Assembly (NCBI RefSeq): GCF_018326005.1
Contig: NZ_AP021903.1
Location: 1,242,001 to 1,306,000, forward strand
DNA length: 64,000 nt
Origin: Pseudomonas sp. Seg1
Lineage (GTDB): Bacteria > Pseudomonadota > Gammaproteobacteria > Pseudomonadales > Pseudomonadaceae
Direction of reading: 5' to 3'
Part shown: piece after piece, positions 45,935 through 54,317 of the stretch
Layout: every line of letters starts with the position of its first letter
Position numbering within the stretch: the first letter of the stretch is position 1
Made by a program: the position numbers and the translations under genes
Notes under the pieces: generated by a model
Told to the model about the DNA's origin: nothing
What the model saw: the letters and a program-made list of their open reading frames with translations, nothing else
Databases searched by the model: none

Positions 45935-46047
45935 TGATCGTTCCCACGCTCTGCGTGGGAATGCAGCCTGTGACGCTCTGCGTCACCTCGTGCAAATGGA
46001 CGCGGAGCGTCCGGATGCATTCCCACGCAGAGCGTGGGAATGATCGG
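45935..46047. repeat. Inverted repeat of the TTCCCACGC..GCGTGGGAA class
   Basis: TGATCGTTCCCACGCTCTGC (45935 on) and GCAGAGCGTGGGAATGATC (to 46047) are perfect inverse arms; the inside carries two further GCGTC/GACGC stems. A different repeat family from the REP doublets. It lies inside the operon between ydcS and ydcT and could lower expression of the genes after ydcS. Confidence 0.8.
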
Positions 46048-46134
46048 CATCTAACGGTGAATGCCATCCGCTTTTAGCTCCCTCTTCTCCAGGAGGCGAG
46101 AGGGAAAGGGAGCTTGACCGAGTTGCTCTCGGGC

Positions 46135-47286
46135 TTAGCGGCCGCCCATGATCGCGATGTAGTCCTGGGTCCAGCGGCTATACGGCACAAACTTGCCGCC
46201 CTCAGCCTGCGGGGTTTTCCAGAAGGCGATTTTGTCAAACTGATCAAAGCCGTTGGTCTTGCAGCCCTCGGCGCCGAGCAGTTCGCTCTCCTTGCACGCC
46301 GCCGGTACCGCCGGCAACGAACCAAACCACGCCGCCACATCACCCTGGACTTTCGGTTTCAGCGACCAGTCCATCCACTTGTACGCGCAGTTCGGGTGCT
46401 TGGCCTCGGCGTGCAACATGGTGGTATCAGCCCAGCCAGTAGCGCCTTCTTTCGGAATGGTCGAAGCAATTGGCTGCTTCTCGTTCATCAGACCGTTGAC
46501 CTGATACGGCCATGCGCTGGAAGCGACAACACCTTCGTTCTTGAAGTCGCTCATCTGCACCGTGGTGTCATGCCAGTAGCGGTGGATCAGCGGCTGCTGT
46601 GCGCGCAACAGATCGAGCACGGCTTTGTACTGCGCTTCGGTCAGTTGATACGGATCGCTGATGCCCAGTTCAGGCTTGGTCGATTTCAGATACAGCGCCG
46701 CATCGGCGATGTAGATCGGGCCGTCATAGGCCTGCACGCGGCCCTTGTTCGGCTTGCCATCGGGCAGATCCTGCGCGTCGAACAGCACGTTCCAACTGGT
46801 CGGCGCCGTCTTGAACACATTGGTGTTGTACATCAACACGTTCGGGCCCCACTGGTACGGGGTGCCGTAGGTCTGGTTGTTGACCACGTACCACGGCGCA
46901 TCTTTCAGGCGCGGGTCGAGAGTCTTCCAGTTCGGGATCAACGCGGTGTTGATCGGTTGCACGCGCTTGCCGACGATCAACCGCAGCGACGCATCGCCCG
47001 ATGCTGTGACCAGGTCGTAACCGCCCTTGGCCATCAGGCTGACCATTTCGTCGGAGGTCGCAGCCGTCTTCACATTGACCTTGCAGCCGGTTTCCTGCTC
47101 GAAACCGGTCACCCAGTCGTAGGCCTTGTCGCTCTCGCCACGTTCGATGTAACCCGGCCACGCGACGATATCCAGCTGACCTTCGCCAGCGCCGACAGCC
47201 TTCAGCGGTTCTGCCGCTTGCAGGCTGGCGCTGGCCAGCAAGGCCGTGGTGATTGCACTGAGCAGTGCGGTCTTGTGCACGAACAT
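46135..47286 (-). CDS. ydcS: Polyamine-type ABC transporter substrate-binding protein (YdcS/PotD-like)
   Basis: A 383-residue periplasmic binding protein with signal peptide MFVHKTALLSAITTALLASA (cut near 25) and the PotD-like pattern (DIVAWPGYIERG; TGCKVNVKTAATSDEMVSLM; PYQWGPNVLMYNTNVF). It captures the substrate, probably putrescine or a related polyamine by analogy with ydcS neighbours. First gene of the ydcSTUV-patD set. Confidence 0.9.
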   Translation of the reverse strand: MFVHKTALLSAITTALLASASLQAAEPLKAVGAGEGQLDIVAWPGYIERGESDKAYDWVTGFEQETGCKVNVKTAATSDEMVSLMAKGGYDLVTASGDASLRLIVGKRVQPINTALIPNWKTLDPRLKDAPWYVVNNQTYGTPYQWGPNVLMYNTNVFKTAPTSWNVLFDAQDLPDGKPNKGRVQAYDGPIYIADAALYLKSTKPELGISDPYQLTEAQYKAVLDLLRAQQPLIHRYWHDTTVQMSDFKNEGVVASSAWPYQVNGLMNEKQPIASTIPKEGATGWADTTMLHAEAKHPNCAYKWMDWSLKPKVQGDVAAWFGSLPAVPAACKESELLGAEGCKTNGFDQFDKIAFWKTPQAEGGKFVPYSRWTQDYIAIMGGR

Positions 47287-47369
47287 GGTTGAACCCTCTT
47301 CTTTAAATTATGGTCGGGGCAGTTTTGAACGCGGTGAAGCATGCCGTTTTCGGCTTGTTATTAGCGTAG

Positions 47370-48857
47370 TCAGAGATGCTGACCGTGGCGGGCCATGATG
47401 TGCCGCACCACGCTGTAGTCCTGAAGCGAATCGCTGGATAAGTCTTTGCCGTAACCGGAGCGTTTCAGCCCGCCGTGGGGCATTTCGCTGACCAGCATGA
47501 AATGGCTGTTGATCCATGTGCAGCCGTATTGCAGGCGCGCGGCAACCTGCATCGCCTTGTCCAGATTTTGTGTCCACACCGACGAGGCGAGGCCGTATTC
47601 CGAATCGTTGGCCCAGTCGACGGCTTGCGCGAGTTCGTCGAAACGGGTCACGGTGACCACCGGGCCGAACACTTCGCGCTGGACGATTTCATCGCTCTGT
47701 TTGCAACCGGCGAGCAGCGTCGGCTGATAGTAGAAACCGGCGCCGGAATGCACCGCCGCACCGGTCACGCGTTCGATGTGCGGCTGACCAAGGGCGCGTT
47801 CGACGAAACTGGCGACGCGGTCGCGCTGGCGGGTGCTGATCAGCGGGCCGATCTCGTTATCGGCATCACGTTTGCCGGCGAAGCGCAGGCTGCTGACTGC
47901 TGCGCCCAACTCAGCGACCAATTTGTCGTGGATGCCGGCCTGGGCGTAGATCCGGCAAGCAGCGGTGCAATCCTGACCGGCGTTGTAATAACCGTAGGTG
48001 CGCACGCCTTCGACGACGGCCTGGATGTCGGCGTCGTTGCAGACGATCACCGGGGCTTTGCCGCCGAGTTCGAGGTGCGTGCGTTTCAGGGTTTTCGCAG
48101 CGGCCTGGAGGATTTTCTGGCCGGTGACGATATCGCCGGTCAGCGAGACCATGCGCACTTTAGCGTGGCCGACCAGATGGCTGCCGACGCCTTCGCCGCC
48201 ACCGCAGATGATGTTGATCACCCCACGCGGGAGGATTTCGGCCAACGCAGGCGCCAACGCCAGAATCGACAACGGCGTGTGTTCGGACGGTTTGAACACC
48301 AGCGTGTTGCCGGCGGCAAGGGCCGGAGCGATTTTCCACGCGGCCATCATGATCGGGTAATTCCACGGCGCAATCGAGGCGACCACGCCAATCGGATCGC
48401 GACGGACCATGCTGGTGTAGCCGGGCAGGTATTCGCCGCTGAGCTGGCCGGTCTGGCAACGCACGGCGCCAGCGAAGAAACGGAACACATCGACGGTCGC
48501 GGTCAGATCGTCCTGACGAGCCAAGTGCAGTGGCTTGCCGCAGTTCAGCGATTCGAGGCGGGCGAGGTGATCGGCGTGTTTTTCGACGGCATTGGCGATG
48601 TCCAGCAACAGGTTGGAGCGTTGCTGCGGCGTGGTGCGCGACCAGCCGTCAAAGGCGCGGTGGGCGGCAAGGATCGCGGCTTCGACCTGCTCGGTGCTGG
48701 CCTCGGCGATGTGCGTGAGGATTTCGCCGGTTGCCGGGTTGAGGATCGGCTCGACGAAACCTTCCCCGGCGACCAGTTCGCCGTTGATCAACAACGCGGT
48801 ACACATCGGGGGTTGCACGCCAGCCATTTTCCGCGATCTCTTTTCTTGTGTATTCAT
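47370..48857 (-). CDS. Second aminoaldehyde dehydrogenase, paralogue of PatD
   Basis: A 495-residue aldehyde dehydrogenase very similar to the product of 41513-42937 (shared [49 protein letters not shown] and PHGG.K.SGYGKD). It has an N-terminal extension MNTQEKRSRKMAGVQPPMCT; AGGGAG lies five bases before this ATG, so the extension is kept. Probably oxidises a related omega-aminoaldehyde. It lies 84 bp upstream of ydcS on the same strand and may head the operon. Confidence 0.88.
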   Translation of the reverse strand: MNTQEKRSRKMAGVQPPMCTALLINGELVAGEGFVEPILNPATGEILTHIAEASTEQVEAAILAAHRAFDGWSRTTPQQRSNLLLDIANAVEKHADHLARLESLNCGKPLHLARQDDLTATVDVFRFFAGAVRCQTGQLSGEYLPGYTSMVRRDPIGVVASIAPWNYPIMMAAWKIAPALAAGNTLVFKPSEHTPLSILALAPALAEILPRGVINIICGGGEGVGSHLVGHAKVRMVSLTGDIVTGQKILQAAAKTLKRTHLELGGKAPVIVCNDADIQAVVEGVRTYGYYNAGQDCTAACRIYAQAGIHDKLVAELGAAVSSLRFAGKRDADNEIGPLISTRQRDRVASFVERALGQPHIERVTGAAVHSGAGFYYQPTLLAGCKQSDEIVQREVFGPVVTVTRFDELAQAVDWANDSEYGLASSVWTQNLDKAMQVAARLQYGCTWINSHFMLVSEMPHGGLKRSGYGKDLSSDSLQDYSVVRHIMARHGQHL

Positions 48858-48957
48858 GACGCTCCCTGTGACCGGGAGCCGAACGTCTTATAGATGCAGC
48901 AAGACTAGTGCGCGGCTCCGAGGTCGACAAATTCTAAATACTGAAGGTTGCATTCGA

Positions 48958-49872
48958 TTAAATAGATGGCTTGCGGCCGCCGTGGGGTTGTTCACGGGCG
49001 ACGGTCAGGAAGGGATCGACCAGAGCCGGGCGCGCGGTACCACGGCGCCAGGCCAGACCGACATCGAGGGTCTGATTGAGATCGGCAATGGGCCGCGCCT
49101 CGATGATGTCGCCCTCCAGTGACCATGGGCGATAGGTCATGTCCGGCTGAATCGAAACGCCCAAGCCCGCCGCAACAAGGCTTCGCACGGCTTCGGTGGA
49201 GGCGGTTCTCAGGGTGATTTTTGGTTGCAGCCCGGCGCCGCGCCAAAGTCGCTGAGCGTTGCGATCCATCTCATCGACGTTCAGTTGAATCAGCGGTTCG
49301 CGGGCAACGTCGGCGAGGTTGATGCTGTCGTGTTCCAGCAACGGATGCTGCGCCGGCAGCCATAAACGGTGTGGGGAGTGAGTCAGCACTTCCGTCTGCA
49401 AGGCATGGCGGTCTTCGAGGTTGGAGAGGATCAGCACACCGACATCAATCTCGCCGCTGACCAGCAAATGCTCGATGTAGGGCCGTTCATCCTCCATCAC
49501 TCTTATTTCAACGTTGGGATAGGCCCGTTGAAATCGAGTCAGTAGATCCGCGAGGTAATAACCGGCGACCAGACTGGTCACCCCGACGATCAACTGCCCG
49601 GCAACCTGATCAGTGCTCTGTTGCAGGCTGCGCTTGGCGTTGTCCACGGTCGCCAGAATCAGGTGCGCCTGGCGCAGGAATTGATGACCTTGGTGTGTCA
49701 GCGTCATGCCTTTAGCGTGACGGCTGAACAGGCTGACACCTATTTCTTCCTCCAGTTGCTGGATCGCCAGCGTCAGAGTCGATTGGGAGATAAACGCGGT
49801 TTGCGCGGCGGCGGAGATCGAGCCGGTTTCGGCCACGGCGATGAAGTGACGAATCTGACGCAAGGTCATCAT
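48958..49872 (-). CDS. LysR-type transcriptional regulator
   Basis: A 304-residue regulator: N-terminal winged HTH (MTLRQIRHFIAVAETGSISA; FISQSTLTLAIQQLEEEIGV) and a C-terminal inducer-binding domain. It is upstream of, and on the same strand as, the second aldehyde dehydrogenase, with 100 bp between. It probably controls the polyamine cluster. LysR genes are more often divergent from their target, so this is inference. The start ATG is set by the HTH alignment. Confidence 0.87.
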   Translation of the reverse strand: MMTLRQIRHFIAVAETGSISAAAQTAFISQSTLTLAIQQLEEEIGVSLFSRHAKGMTLTHQGHQFLRQAHLILATVDNAKRSLQQSTDQVAGQLIVGVTSLVAGYYLADLLTRFQRAYPNVEIRVMEDERPYIEHLLVSGEIDVGVLILSNLEDRHALQTEVLTHSPHRLWLPAQHPLLEHDSINLADVAREPLIQLNVDEMDRNAQRLWRGAGLQPKITLRTASTEAVRSLVAAGLGVSIQPDMTYRPWSLEGDIIEARPIADLNQTLDVGLAWRRGTARPALVDPFLTVAREQPHGGRKPSI

Positions 49873-50050
49873 GAGAAGGGGTACCCAGTGGGCGGTTTTT
49901 ATAGATTGGCCTGAGTGTATATCTATTTTCGCGAACGCCTTGCGCCTACTGAGCAACATCTGGAAGCACACTCGCAAACAGGGCAGGGGCACTTTCGAAC
50001 TAGGCTGAGGGCCTTATAGATCCGGATAACCCCTGTTTTGGAGGCGGAAC

Positions 50051-50770
50051 ATGAACACCCGTGGATTGCTCGATCAACTACTCAAATCCGGCCAGGATCT
50101 GTTGCAAAACAAGGCCGGCGGCTCGCAGAACAAATCGTCCGGCGCCTTGGGCAGCTTGCTTGGCGGATCATCCAGCAAAGGCGCCCTCGGCGGTCTGCTC
50201 TCAGGTGCGGGCGGTGGCGCATTGGCGGCCGGCGCAATGGGCCTGCTGCTCGGCAACAAGAAAGTGCGCAAGGTCGGCGGTAAAGTCGCAATCTATGGCG
50301 GCCTCGCCGCCCTGGGTGTGCTGGCCTACAAAGCCTACGGCAACTACAACGCCCAAAAAGGCACCGCACCGCAAACCGAGCCACAAACCCTCGACCGCTT
50401 GCCACCCGCGCAAGCCGAACAACACAGCCAGGCAATCCTCAAAGCCCTGGTCGCTGCCGCCAAAGCCGACGGCCACATCGACGACCGCGAGCGCCAACTG
50501 ATCGAAGGCGAGTTCAGCAAACTCGACAACGACCAAGAGCTACAACACTGGCTCCACGCCGAACTCAACAAACCTCTCGACCCCACCGACGTCGCCCGCG
50601 CTGCCAGCACGCCGGAGATGGCTGCGGAGATGTACATCGCCAGCGTGATGCTGGTGGACGAGGAGAACTTCATGGAGAAGAGCTATCTGGATGAGCTGGC
50701 GAAACAGTTGAAACTGGAGCCGGGGTTGAAGGTGGAGTTGGAGAAGCAGGTGCGGTTGGCGGTTGTTTAA
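50051..50770 (+). CDS. DUF533/TerB-like inner-membrane protein (YebE-like)
   Basis: A 239-residue protein: glycine/serine-rich N-terminal half (GALGSLLGGSSSKGALGGLL), one hydrophobic segment (KVAIYGGLAALGVLAYKAYG, about 78-97), and a helical TerB/DUF533 domain from about 120 (ALVAAAKADGHIDDRERQLI; MYIASVMLVDEENFMEKSYL). E. coli YebE is induced by envelope stress; function unknown. Preceded by GGAGG and followed by a terminator. Confidence 0.87.
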   Translation: MNTRGLLDQLLKSGQDLLQNKAGGSQNKSSGALGSLLGGSSSKGALGGLLSGAGGGALAAGAMGLLLGNKKVRKVGGKVAIYGGLAALGVLAYKAYGNYNAQKGTAPQTEPQTLDRLPPAQAEQHSQAILKALVAAAKADGHIDDRERQLIEGEFSKLDNDQELQHWLHAELNKPLDPTDVARAASTPEMAAEMYIASVMLVDEENFMEKSYLDELAKQLKLEPGLKVELEKQVRLAVV

Positions 50771-50784
50771 ACAGTAGAAAAAGA

Positions 50785-50815
50785 AAAATCGCAGCTTTGA
50801 GCTGCGATTTTTTTT
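50785..50815 (+). terminator. Rho-independent terminator after the DUF533 gene
   Basis: AAATCGCAGC-TTTGA-GCTGCGATTT then T-run. It separates the core genes from the T6SS island; the A-run may also stop transcripts coming from the island. Confidence 0.92.
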
Positions 50816-50825
50816 GCAGTTTTAT

Positions 50826-51778
50826 GGTGATGGAAATGTACTTGTCGATTGCATCGCGAGAGGTATCCCTTAGGGCGCATGTGGAAGTAAGCGACAGTAC
50901 CCTCTTCAAACTCCTCAGGTTAAGGTGTCGGGAGTGCTGAAGGGCCTTCTTCCATGTAGACGCGTATGGCTTTCCATTCGGAGACAGTCTCATGTACGAA
51001 GGAGTGATCCGCACGGCAGATGCGACGGCATAGATGGAAAAAATCGACAGTACCTTCCTCAAACTCATCTGATTAATCTGGTGGTAAGGAAACCATTCCT
51101 TCCTCCATGTAGACACGAATTGCCTCCCACTCAGAAACGGCAAGACTCAAGTTGCTACTCGGGATCACAGACCACAGCACATCACCTGTGTTGGCATCTC
51201 TTTAGCCAATCAGTAATTTAAATTCAGGCATTACTGAATATTGAGTAATGAGCTTTCCAACAGATGCGCAAACAATGACATCCTCCCAAGGTATATAGCA
51301 CCGGTTATCGTGTTTTTTTGGGGGTGAATACAACTTCGCGGCGCTCTCGAGTGAAACGGATGGGTGGCTAAAGAGATACTTGGTGCGCTGCCTGAAAGAA
51401 AAAATAAATGTATGTTAGAGAGATTGATCTGATAATCGACCACAGCACGCGGTTGAAGAAAAATTTCAACCAAGCATAAAGGAAGGGTTCTTCATACCTT
51501 CTAATCCAAGACGCGAATCCTGAGATAAAGAATAATAGTGTCACGATTAGCATTATCGACCCGATGCCGGTTCGTGACATAAATTCAAAATTACCTTGCC
51601 CGATAGCGAAGTCCAGAAAAGTTTAGTTCACATTACGATGCAGTTGACGTGCACTAAACGGTGGCATTCCTGTGGGGATGGGCCGTGGCGAAATATAAAC
51701 CACTTCAATGCCGGATTTTGTTTCGAAGTCTCCGGCGTGAGGAAGTCGGTCGTATTTATCGTCAAAGGCACTATTCAT
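50826..51778 (-). pseudogene. Decayed paralogue(s) of the 349-residue membrane protein
   Basis: The reading starts with an ATG overlapping the stop of the intact gene (TGATG) and gives MNSAFDDKYDRLPHAGDFET.., clearly like MLENKYDRLPHAGDVE of the upstream gene. An in-frame TAA follows RQLHRNVN; then TFLDFAIGQGNFEFMSRTGI and the membrane segments continue in frame to further stops, PPIRFTRERREVVF and WEAIRVYMEEG. The WEAIRVYMEEG/EFEEGTV segment then appears a second time (WKAIRVYMEEGPSAL near 50960-50930). So this is a dead copy plus a fragment of another copy. The exact 3' limit is uncertain. Confidence 0.8.
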
Positions 51779-52827
51779 CAGTTGGTGGATTCGGTCTCGC
51801 GAGATGGCTCTGCAAGCTTCACCTTGAAGTAATCCAACAGGTTCTGACCTTTGGCGAAGGCCTTCCTGATTTCGGCGCTCTCCTTGAGCAACGCTTCGCT
51901 TGGCATAGCGTATTGCTCGAGGGGGAGAGATCTTGACCATTCCAGGATTTCTCTAGGGAAGGCGGCTTTGGGGCGGTTATTGATCCAGGCTGCGATGTAA
52001 CAAGGTATCGTCCAGCCACTGAAAAACTGAATAATCAAAAATCCCCAGATATACCGAAGGAATGAATGATGAGAACGGTACCCTTGTCTACACATATGAA
52101 AATACGCGACTGATCCTGCTTCGAATTCATCTGATTGCTTCATGGTTAACGCTTGAGGCCCTTCCTCCATATAGACACGTATCGCCTCCCACTCAGCTAT
52201 GGCTTGGTTCAAATTTCCACTTGGAACACTGACCCAAAGCACATCGCCATTTTTGTCGCGAAGTCCGATCATAAGTTTGAACTCGGGGATTACAGCATAT
52301 TGGGTGATCAGCTTGCTAACTGAAACGCTCGCGATAACCTCTTCCCACGGCACATAACGAGGGGTCATTCCCTTCTTGGGAACATAAACCACTTCCCGAC
52401 GCTGGCGATTGAAGCGTATGGGAGGTTGATTGCTGGCTTGGCGAATTGCAAAGAAAAATACGCAAAGGTAAAGAGTTGCAAGTGCTCCCACAAAACCCCA
52501 GACAGCAATGCTTGTAAAGAAATCAAGCCAACTACTCCAAAACGGCTCTACATCTCTTCTTATCCAAGACCCAAACCCCGTTGTAAAAAACAGAAAAATT
52601 AACAGGAACATTACCGCCCCAATTCCTGCTCGGGCCATAAACTCAAAATTTCCTCGGGAGATGGCAAAGTCTAAGAAAACCTCATTGGCATAGCGGTGCA
52701 GTTGGCGCGCACTGAAAGGTAGCACTCCGGTCGGTACCGGTTTCGGTGATAAATAGACTATCTCAGTTCCCGGTTCTCTCTCGACATCACCTGCGTGAGG
52801 CAGCCGATCATATTTGTTTTCAAGCAT
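51778..52827 (-). CDS. Polytopic membrane protein, probable orphan T6SS immunity (DUF6708-like)
   Basis: A 349-residue protein with hydrophobic segments at about 66-90 (AGIGAVMFLLIFLFFTTGFG), 102-130 and 255-280. Between them is a soluble part with the pattern PPIRFNRQRREVVYVPKKGM and YVPWEEVIASV, which I associate tentatively with DUF6708. Many proteins of this kind lie beside T6SS effectors. Its ATG overlaps the 117-residue gene by eight bases; a dead paralogue follows it. No partner effector is visible next to it. Confidence 0.62.
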   Translation of the reverse strand: MLENKYDRLPHAGDVEREPGTEIVYLSPKPVPTGVLPFSARQLHRYANEVFLDFAISRGNFEFMARAGIGAVMFLLIFLFFTTGFGSWIRRDVEPFWSSWLDFFTSIAVWGFVGALATLYLCVFFFAIRQASNQPPIRFNRQRREVVYVPKKGMTPRYVPWEEVIASVSVSKLITQYAVIPEFKLMIGLRDKNGDVLWVSVPSGNLNQAIAEWEAIRVYMEEGPQALTMKQSDEFEAGSVAYFHMCRQGYRSHHSFLRYIWGFLIIQFFSGWTIPCYIAAWINNRPKAAFPREILEWSRSLPLEQYAMPSEALLKESAEIRKAFAKGQNLLDYFKVKLAEPSRETESTN

Positions 52828-53173
52828 GCAGATTCTCCGGTTTCACGTCGACCCACTGTAATGGTATTCGACTGGCTCGGACGGATGGCTCGCCATTAAC
52901 GACGCTATTTTTTCCAGCCCCAAGAAAACTTAAGGATATGGGGTAATACAGGTATTCGTCCGTAGCTTTCAGGGGAGCATTCGCAGTGTCAGGCTGAACA
53001 CTCAATCGCAGTTTAAGTTGAGACTGCTCACCGCACCAGTTTTCAGGTACGACGAGCCGAGCGATAAGGGGGTTAATATTTGCTAAGCTTAATGCATGTC
53101 TGACATATGTTTGCTCATTGGTCAGTTCAGGTTTTAAACTAAGACCTAGTTGCTGTTTTTTTTGATCTTGCAA
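52820..53173 (-). CDS. Uncharacterised soluble protein, TTG start
   Basis: A 117-residue frame (MQDQKKQQLGLSLKPELTNE; LIARLVVPENWCGEQSQLKL; DEYLYYPISLSFLGAGKNSV). No membrane segment or recognised motif. The only available start is TTG at 53173, with no good ribosome site, seven bases after the upstream gene stop. It may be a real coupled gene, or the surviving C-terminal part of a larger protein such as a lost effector. The eight-base overlap with the next gene supports translation. Confidence 0.5.
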   Translation of the reverse strand: MQDQKKQQLGLSLKPELTNEQTYVRHALSLANINPLIARLVVPENWCGEQSQLKLRLSVQPDTANAPLKATDEYLYYPISLSFLGAGKNSVVNGEPSVRASRIPLQWVDVKPENLHA

Positions 53174-53179
53174 AAATAA

Positions 53180-53911
53180 TTAATTTTTGTCGCGGCCCTC
53201 TTCAAAATCTGTAGACGGCCGAGTAAATTTCTTTGCGAGTACTAAGAATTTGTCAATATCAGCTTTATGTAGGTGTACCGGTATATAAAGGTAGTTATCT
53301 TCAAGGCGCATTTCTGGGTTGTGACGGCGCTGAATGGCAACTAAGTTCCGCTTTCTATCGGTAATTACTAGATTTGGTCGATCCCAAGTGAATCTTAAAC
53401 TTTTTGTTGGGTTTTTCCAATTTAAAAGATGTATGGCGCTCACAATAGAAATTCCAGCGGGACCGGCCAGTAGCCATGCTGCTGATGGATTAAAGATAAT
53501 AAATATGAAAACTGTGAAGATGAATATCCCAGATAGCCATTTGAAGAAGGTTCCCGCAAACTTCGGGAAGTGGGTTTTGTATTTGACATCGATTTCTTTG
53601 TCGGTAACAACATAGTGGTATATATATTTTTGCCGTATAACTAAGGTCCAGAAATATAGAGTCATACATAGACATACAATTCCGAAGTGTGCGCTTAGGA
53701 ATGTTGAGCGTTGCCGTAGTGGGAGCTCAAGATAAAATATTTCATATATTCCATTTAAGAGTGCGGTTAGTCCGATTAGGGTAAGTACAATCATGCCCAT
53801 GTCCATGATTGAAGTATTGTGAGGTAATGCTTTGATTGTCCAAGACATTTGGACATCGCCCGTGATTGGTGCTTGTTCGATGGCGTTTTTGTCTGGTATT
53901 AAAGTAGTCAT
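53180..53911 (-). CDS. Four-helix membrane protein of unknown function, probable immunity gene
   Basis: A 243-residue protein with four hydrophobic segments (about 37-58, 70-95, 125-140, 145-165) and a soluble C-terminal part (RFTWDRPNLVITDRKRNLVA; RLEDNYLYIPVHLHKADIDK). GGAGG lies six bases before the ATG. The layout (helices, then a beta-rich soluble part) parallels the immunity candidates upstream, but sequence similarity is not obvious. AT-rich relative to the core genes. First gene of the orphan group 53911-50826. Confidence 0.6.
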   Translation of the reverse strand: MTTLIPDKNAIEQAPITGDVQMSWTIKALPHNTSIMDMGMIVLTLIGLTALLNGIYEIFYLELPLRQRSTFLSAHFGIVCLCMTLYFWTLVIRQKYIYHYVVTDKEIDVKYKTHFPKFAGTFFKWLSGIFIFTVFIFIIFNPSAAWLLAGPAGISIVSAIHLLNWKNPTKSLRFTWDRPNLVITDRKRNLVAIQRRHNPEMRLEDNYLYIPVHLHKADIDKFLVLAKKFTRPSTDFEEGRDKN

Positions 53912-54071
53912 TTAACCTCCTTAAGCGGAATTGGCACCACCGCGCCCTGCATTCGACCGCCTAATGTTTGTACTAGAAAGTGCTAACGCCTTGATGCGTG
54001 TGTCTTTTTGATCCTTTACCCCTTCGCTAGATAGTTCTAGTTGATATCTATACCTCGATCTCCTTCGTTAG

Positions 54072-54102
54072 AAAAAAACATCGACCAGAGCTAGCCGATG
54101 TG
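54072..54102 (-). terminator. Copy of the hcp terminator after the second hcp fragment
   Basis: On the minus strand ACATCGGCTAGCTCTGGTCG then ATG and seven T. It matches the hairpin after the intact hcp gene (62287-62313) with a few changes and lies at the same distance from the hcp stop codon. It would end the vgrG-effector-immunity transcript. Confidence 0.75.
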
Positions 54103-54120
54103 TGAAGCGATCAATCGTAA

Positions 54121-54288
54121 TTAGACGACTGGAGCACGCCAGTCATCGGAACCCGAAGTACCGGATATTGCATGGGTCCAGGTGATTTTGCGGTAGGTGA
54201 ACTGCACTTCTTCGAGGTGGGTGAAGTGCGAGTTGCCTAGATCCTGGCAGTTGTGCATTTTGTTGTTGATGGCGACATAGGTAATCAT
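54121..54288 (-). pseudogene. hcp 3' fragment (residues 121-171)
   Basis: Reads MITYVAINNKMHNCQDLGNS and on to DDWRAPVV then TAA. From VAINNK it matches Hcp residues 121-171 with only three changes (P132L, E156A, V157I). Homology continues past the stop for about 55 bp through the terminator. It begins with an ATG, so it could be translated as a 55-residue peptide, but it lacks the first 120 residues of Hcp and cannot make a ring by itself. Confidence 0.85.
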
Positions 54289-54317
54289 GAACGATGAATA
54301 TTATCGAAGTCATCGGC

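Noticed and set aside
47475..48893. 472-codon plus-strand frame opposite the second aldehyde dehydrogenase
   Set aside because: Shadow of a well-supported gene; low-complexity, alanine/arginine/aspartate-rich translation.
50670..51143. 157-codon minus-strand frame
   Set aside because: It is in another frame from the decayed membrane-protein copy; similarity to the intact paralogue is only in the pseudogene frame.
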